DNA from: Bryopsis sp. KO-2023
Lineage: Eukaryota > Chlorophyta > Ulvophyceae > Bryopsidales > Bryopsidaceae
Length of the DNA: 64,000 nt
Direction: 5' to 3'
NCBI GenBank assembly: GCA_030272585.1
Contig: BSYQ01000005.1
Location: 4,991,501-5,055,500, forward strand
Shown: positions 60,847 through 64,000 of the stretch, in pieces
Layout: each line of letters opens with the position of its first letter
Position numbering within the stretch: position 1 is the first letter of the stretch
Notes under the pieces: model-generated
Databases searched by the model: none
Told to the model about the DNA's origin: nothing
Seen by the model: the letters and a program-made list of their open reading frames with translations, nothing else
Translations under genes and position numbers: made by a program

Positions 60847-62388
60847 ATGAAATTCAGGGACGAAGTGACGAGGTGCAAGAATCTAGCACGTGAAGCGATA
60901 AAACTTCTGAGGGAGGAAAGCACTCACCTCACCGTCGCGAAAAAGGTTGCTGAGGATTGCTGGCCGCTTCTTTGCGACCGTGAGATCTTCGACGGGCACC
61001 TGGACCCTGTCTCGTGCCAAGCTCTGGTTGATTGGATCGATTTTGTGTCTACGGAGTTGACCCGTGGAATCCACCCATCGAGTTCGGGAGAAGGGGGGGG
61101 GAACGGGAGAATCTGCGAAAACCTCGTTGAAGGTCTCGTCACGAGCTTGCGGTCGGCAGTCGGCGGCCTCCCTGAAAACGAACCATGTCTGTTTCCGCAA
61201 GCTCCCCTAGCACCAATTCGCGAGCCAGCGTTTGTTATCGAGGATGCGTCCAACGAGACACCCCCCCAGTTGCCAAAACTCTTGCTGGTGTGCGCTATGT
61301 ACGACTGGGAGCCCAGTGCGACGCACAACACATGGTCATCACGTGCAATCGGCAAGGAAATACGCCTTCTGCTTCAAGACGTCGTGCGCAAAATTCGTGG
61401 GGAGTGGAACGGGTGCCTTGAAGAGGATATCATGGTGGAAAGCATTGAACCAATCCTGGATATTTTGCGGCCTGCCATACTTTGGAGGAGACCTCAAAGC
61501 GACGATCCGGTTCGATCTTCCCACATTCTGAGTGAAATCGATAGATTGGTGGCTGCTCACCAGCTCCTTTGGTGCACCTCCCATTGTGGAGGGCAAAACT
61601 TTTCGGAGCGAGTGGCCAACTGCCTGTTTCCTTTCGTGTTTTCCACGATAGACGACCCCTCACCGTCTGTGCAAGCTGTCGGGCTCACCAGCCTAGGGGT
61701 CTTGAATGACAAGGTGCAAACAAGCTGGTTGACCCCGTGGAGGGAGGTTTTGTTGAACACTCTGAGCGGTGCGATCCGTAATGCCGTTTCGAGCGGTAAT
61801 GAATCTGTGTGGAGGCGTTTGTTTCCGCTGGCCTCACAGCTTGTGGTCAGGATTGAGGGGGGGCATCCCAGAAAGGCTGGATATGACGTTCTGATATCTC
61901 TTATGATCGAGGGGGTGGGAATGAGGGTGCTCCAGAAACCGCACCGGGTTATTCTGATGGAATCGCTTCAGCCACTCGTCGAAGCTCTAGGGTTGGTGAC
62001 TGTTCGGCACTTTGCAGATCTCATCCCCTTGTTGTGTGGGTATTGCTGCTCGGATGAGTCTGACACGATGGCTGCAGGGCTGACCACATTGGCACTGGTG
62101 GTGAAGCACACGTGGCCCAGGATTCCCCCCCATGCTGGTGTTCTGTGGAAAGTTGTGGTCGCAGCTTATCGGATCGCAAGGAAACAGCAAGACCCTTTGG
62201 TGGAGAATGTCGAGGAGGGGATTCGAAGCCTGTGCCGGATGCTGCTGTTGACCAGTTGGGAAGCGTCGATGTTATACTTGGAATCGTGCGATTGGATGAG
62301 GTCAGAGGGCGATGTGCTGCGAGGAATCTGTTCTTGTTTGATTAATGAGTTGGGAGGAGGGGCTGCCAGGAAAGTGGAGGTCTTCTAG
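60847..62388 (+). CDS. ARM/HEAT-repeat protein, At2g39910-like (possible TTI2 homologue)
   Basis: A single uninterrupted frame of 513 codons from the first ATG. The protein is helical throughout. HEAT/ARM-like units are visible (CLFPFVFSTIDDPSPSVQAV, SLMIEGVGMRVLQKPHRVI, VRHFADLIPLLCGYCCSDES, AAGLTTLALVVKHTWPRI). Overall order resembles plant At2g39910-type proteins, which have been compared with TELO2-interacting protein 2 of the TTT co-chaperone for PIKK kinases; that link is inference. Downstream, 62389-62740 contains donor/acceptor pairs and short open frames that could add one or two C-terminal exons. The 60847 start fits because the upstream stretch is a promoter shared with PFD4. Confidence 0.8.
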   Translation: MKFRDEVTRCKNLAREAIKLLREESTHLTVAKKVAEDCWPLLCDREIFDGHLDPVSCQALVDWIDFVSTELTRGIHPSSSGEGGGNGRICENLVEGLVTSLRSAVGGLPENEPCLFPQAPLAPIREPAFVIEDASNETPPQLPKLLLVCAMYDWEPSATHNTWSSRAIGKEIRLLLQDVVRKIRGEWNGCLEEDIMVESIEPILDILRPAILWRRPQSDDPVRSSHILSEIDRLVAAHQLLWCTSHCGGQNFSERVANCLFPFVFSTIDDPSPSVQAVGLTSLGVLNDKVQTSWLTPWREVLLNTLSGAIRNAVSSGNESVWRRLFPLASQLVVRIEGGHPRKAGYDVLISLMIEGVGMRVLQKPHRVILMESLQPLVEALGLVTVRHFADLIPLLCGYCCSDESDTMAAGLTTLALVVKHTWPRIPPHAGVLWKVVVAAYRIARKQQDPLVENVEEGIRSLCRMLLLTSWEASMLYLESCDWMRSEGDVLRGICSCLINELGGGAARKVEVF

Positions 62389-63554
62389 CCAGGTGTTTGG
62401 GTGGGTTTGTGGTGTGGGTGGGGATGATTGCATGGTTGGCTTACAATGGAAAAGACATCTGCTGTTCGCAAGAAATGGGTGCCGCTATTTTTGGCGATTG
62501 TGATGGGAGGTGCGGAGCTTGTGGGAAGCTGTGAGTGTGGACTTGAGTTCGCTGCACGCTACAAAGTCGTTAGTGAGTGAATTGCTGGCGCTTGTAGATA
62601 AGGTAAGAACGCCCAGCAGTGAGGCCTGTTTTCCTTTTTTTGCGCGTGGGTTCTCTCTTTTGTTGGGGTTTGTAAGGATATATATTTTTTTTTTGGGTTG
62701 CGCAGCTAACGTGAACAGATGCGAATGGAAGACGAAAGTTGATAGAAATACGGAGTAGCTACAAAGAGGGAGATCACGTTCAGGTGAGCGCGTGCCACGG
62801 AAACCCGAAGTGCTGCGTTGCGAAGCAAACACAGAAAGAAACGTCTTTGCTCGTCTTATTTTCGCCAAGTAGATCGGGGATGAGTGGTGGGGTAGAGAGA
62901 GGGACAAGTCAGTAGCAGCATGCCGACTTTTTATTTACAAGTCGGTGACAGTATGCGCTCCGGCTTTCCCGTTCTTTAGCACTGACGTTCGCGAGCGTTT
63001 TCACACACCCGTCCTCCTTTTCTGCAATATGGTTTGCGCAATGTGAGTTCAAAACGGACGACGCTCGTGTCCAACCGTTACTCCCCCTTTGCTGCGCAGC
63101 CACCGACAAAAAGCGTATGTTCCTTTCTTTTTTTTTTGGGGGGGGGAGGTCGACCTGGTTTTTATTACGTGTCGTAGTCGTCGTTTTTCGTTGTCTGCGA
63201 GCTCAGACCGCGGGACTCGAACTCGATCAATTCCGACGCAGGTGTAAAATATGCGTTTTGGTCGCACCGGAAACCGCGTTTGCTGTTTGCTGTTTTCGGT
63301 TCTCAGTTTTGAGCAGAAAAAGGACGGTGTTAGTCTGGAAGTACGGGTGCCCACGCGGACGGTGGGAGCATCCAAATCTTTGCGAATGGTGTCTGGCGCT
63401 TCTTTCTGACGGAAGGTTGGTCAGTTTGTTTGTTCCAGGACCTCGCGTGAATTCAGAGGCCGAGAGGAAAACAAAACTGGCCACTGAAACAGAAAAGAGA
63501 GAGAGGAAAAAAAGTTGGAAAAGAAAAATTAATTTGGAGAATTATTTTATTGCT
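62389..63554. other. Downstream flank with possible extra exons; upstream region of the last gene
   Basis: From about 62470 to 62585 two frames remain open. One (near LWEAVSVDLSSLHATKSLVS) ends at donor AAG|GTAAGAACG (62602). The other (KKWVPLFLAIVMGGAELVG) ends at donor GTGAGTGTGG (near 62531). Either might be a C-terminal exon of the ARM-repeat gene, with a final piece after the acceptor near 62705. The remaining bases to 63554 should contain the promoter and 5' UTR of the next plus-strand gene. No RNA gene seen. Confidence 0.4.
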
Positions 63555-63792
63555 ATGGATGCTACGAACTGCCCTCCTGCTAACTGCCCTCCTGCTAACG
63601 AGGAACTCCTCCCCAACAACAAGTTAGTCAAAGGGGCGGAGCTGGAGGAGCGACAACCTCAGGTTGGAAAATCCAGGCCATACCGACTGACCATCCCCGA
63701 AAGTCTGGCCGGGTGCATAAGCAGGGAAGACTGGCTACAAATGGCCAGCTCTTTGGACAAGGAGTTTCATTCTCCGAACGAGTCTTTGCAAG
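63555..63792 (+). CDS. First coding exon of an unidentified gene, cut by the window end
   Basis: An ATG at 63555 opens an exon of 79 codons ending at donor CAAG|GTGAGC after 63792. The start has a 15-bp tandem duplication that encodes a repeated NCPPA unit. It is followed by a charged stretch and a folded-looking segment (RPYRLTIPESLAGCISREDW, LQMASSLDKEF). A polypyrimidine tract with acceptor at 63903 (CAG|TTGCAACC) may begin the next exon, in phase. I do not recognise the family. Confidence 0.5.
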
Positions 63793-64000
63793 GTGAGCTT
63801 GCTTGCTATACATATCTCTCTATATATAAATCACCTCGTTGTGGACGGCCTTCGTTGGGAAAGTTTGCCTAATGTGAATTATCATACACATTTTTTTTTC
63901 CAGTTGCAACCCATGCTTCCAAGTTTTTTTTTCTTCTTGCGGTGGCAGCTAACTTCAAATTCATTTTTTTTTTTTAATGCAATTTCGGGCATCCCTTCTA

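Overview
This is nuclear DNA from a green eukaryote, most likely a streptophyte alga or another early-diverging plant lineage. The support is gene content: a plant-type phospholipase A I with LRR, ARM and patatin parts, a plant U-box/ARM protein, a UBC7/13/14-class E2, plant-style FIP1 and PRP4 kinase, and a carotenoid oxygenase. The genes are split by GT-AG introns, gene spacing is tight (about 14 recognisable or supported genes in 64 kb), and introns and flanks are full of A/T and G/C homopolymer runs. A zygnematophyte is a guess; nothing in the window proves the species. I rebuilt exon structures by hand from splice sites, reading frame and protein similarity. For most genes the summed exon lengths are divisible by three, which is an internal check and not proof.

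Layout. 0.2-2.3 kb (-): ubiquitin-conjugating enzyme. 3.1-7.9 kb (+): PRP4 kinase. 7.9-12.8 kb: no gene recognised, but a near-perfect 232-bp foldback element (10635-10866), followed by an odd GC-richer block with a chain of hairpins ending in a tRNA-like fold. 12.8-15.0 kb (-): carotenoid cleavage oxygenase. 15.3-21.6 kb (-): phospholipase A I. 23.5-29.8 kb (-): DUSP-type ubiquitin-specific protease. 30.8-33.0 kb (-): ASCH-domain protein. 33.2-38.6 kb (+): FIP1-like polyadenylation factor. 39.4-41.7 kb (+): SURP/G-patch splicing protein. 43.7-45.1 kb (-): secreted protein built from a cysteine repeat. 48.6-51.4 kb (-): U-box/ARM protein. 51.4-56.2 kb: low-complexity DNA with a GTGGCC-rich repeat. 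56.2-58.6 kb (-): TPX2-like protein. 59.7-60.7 kb (-): prefoldin subunit 4. 60.8-62.4 kb (+): ARM-repeat protein. 63.6 kb onward (+): first exon of an unidentified gene that runs off the window.

Two functional themes recur. Three genes act in the ubiquitin system (E2, deubiquitinase, U-box E3-type) and three in pre-mRNA processing (PRP4 kinase, FIP1, SURP/G-patch). Several neighbours are divergent pairs with very short shared upstream regions (about 0.1-0.8 kb): UBC/PRP4K, ASCH/FIP1 and PFD4/ARM. I see no prokaryotic features, CRISPR array, rRNA gene or canonical tRNA gene.
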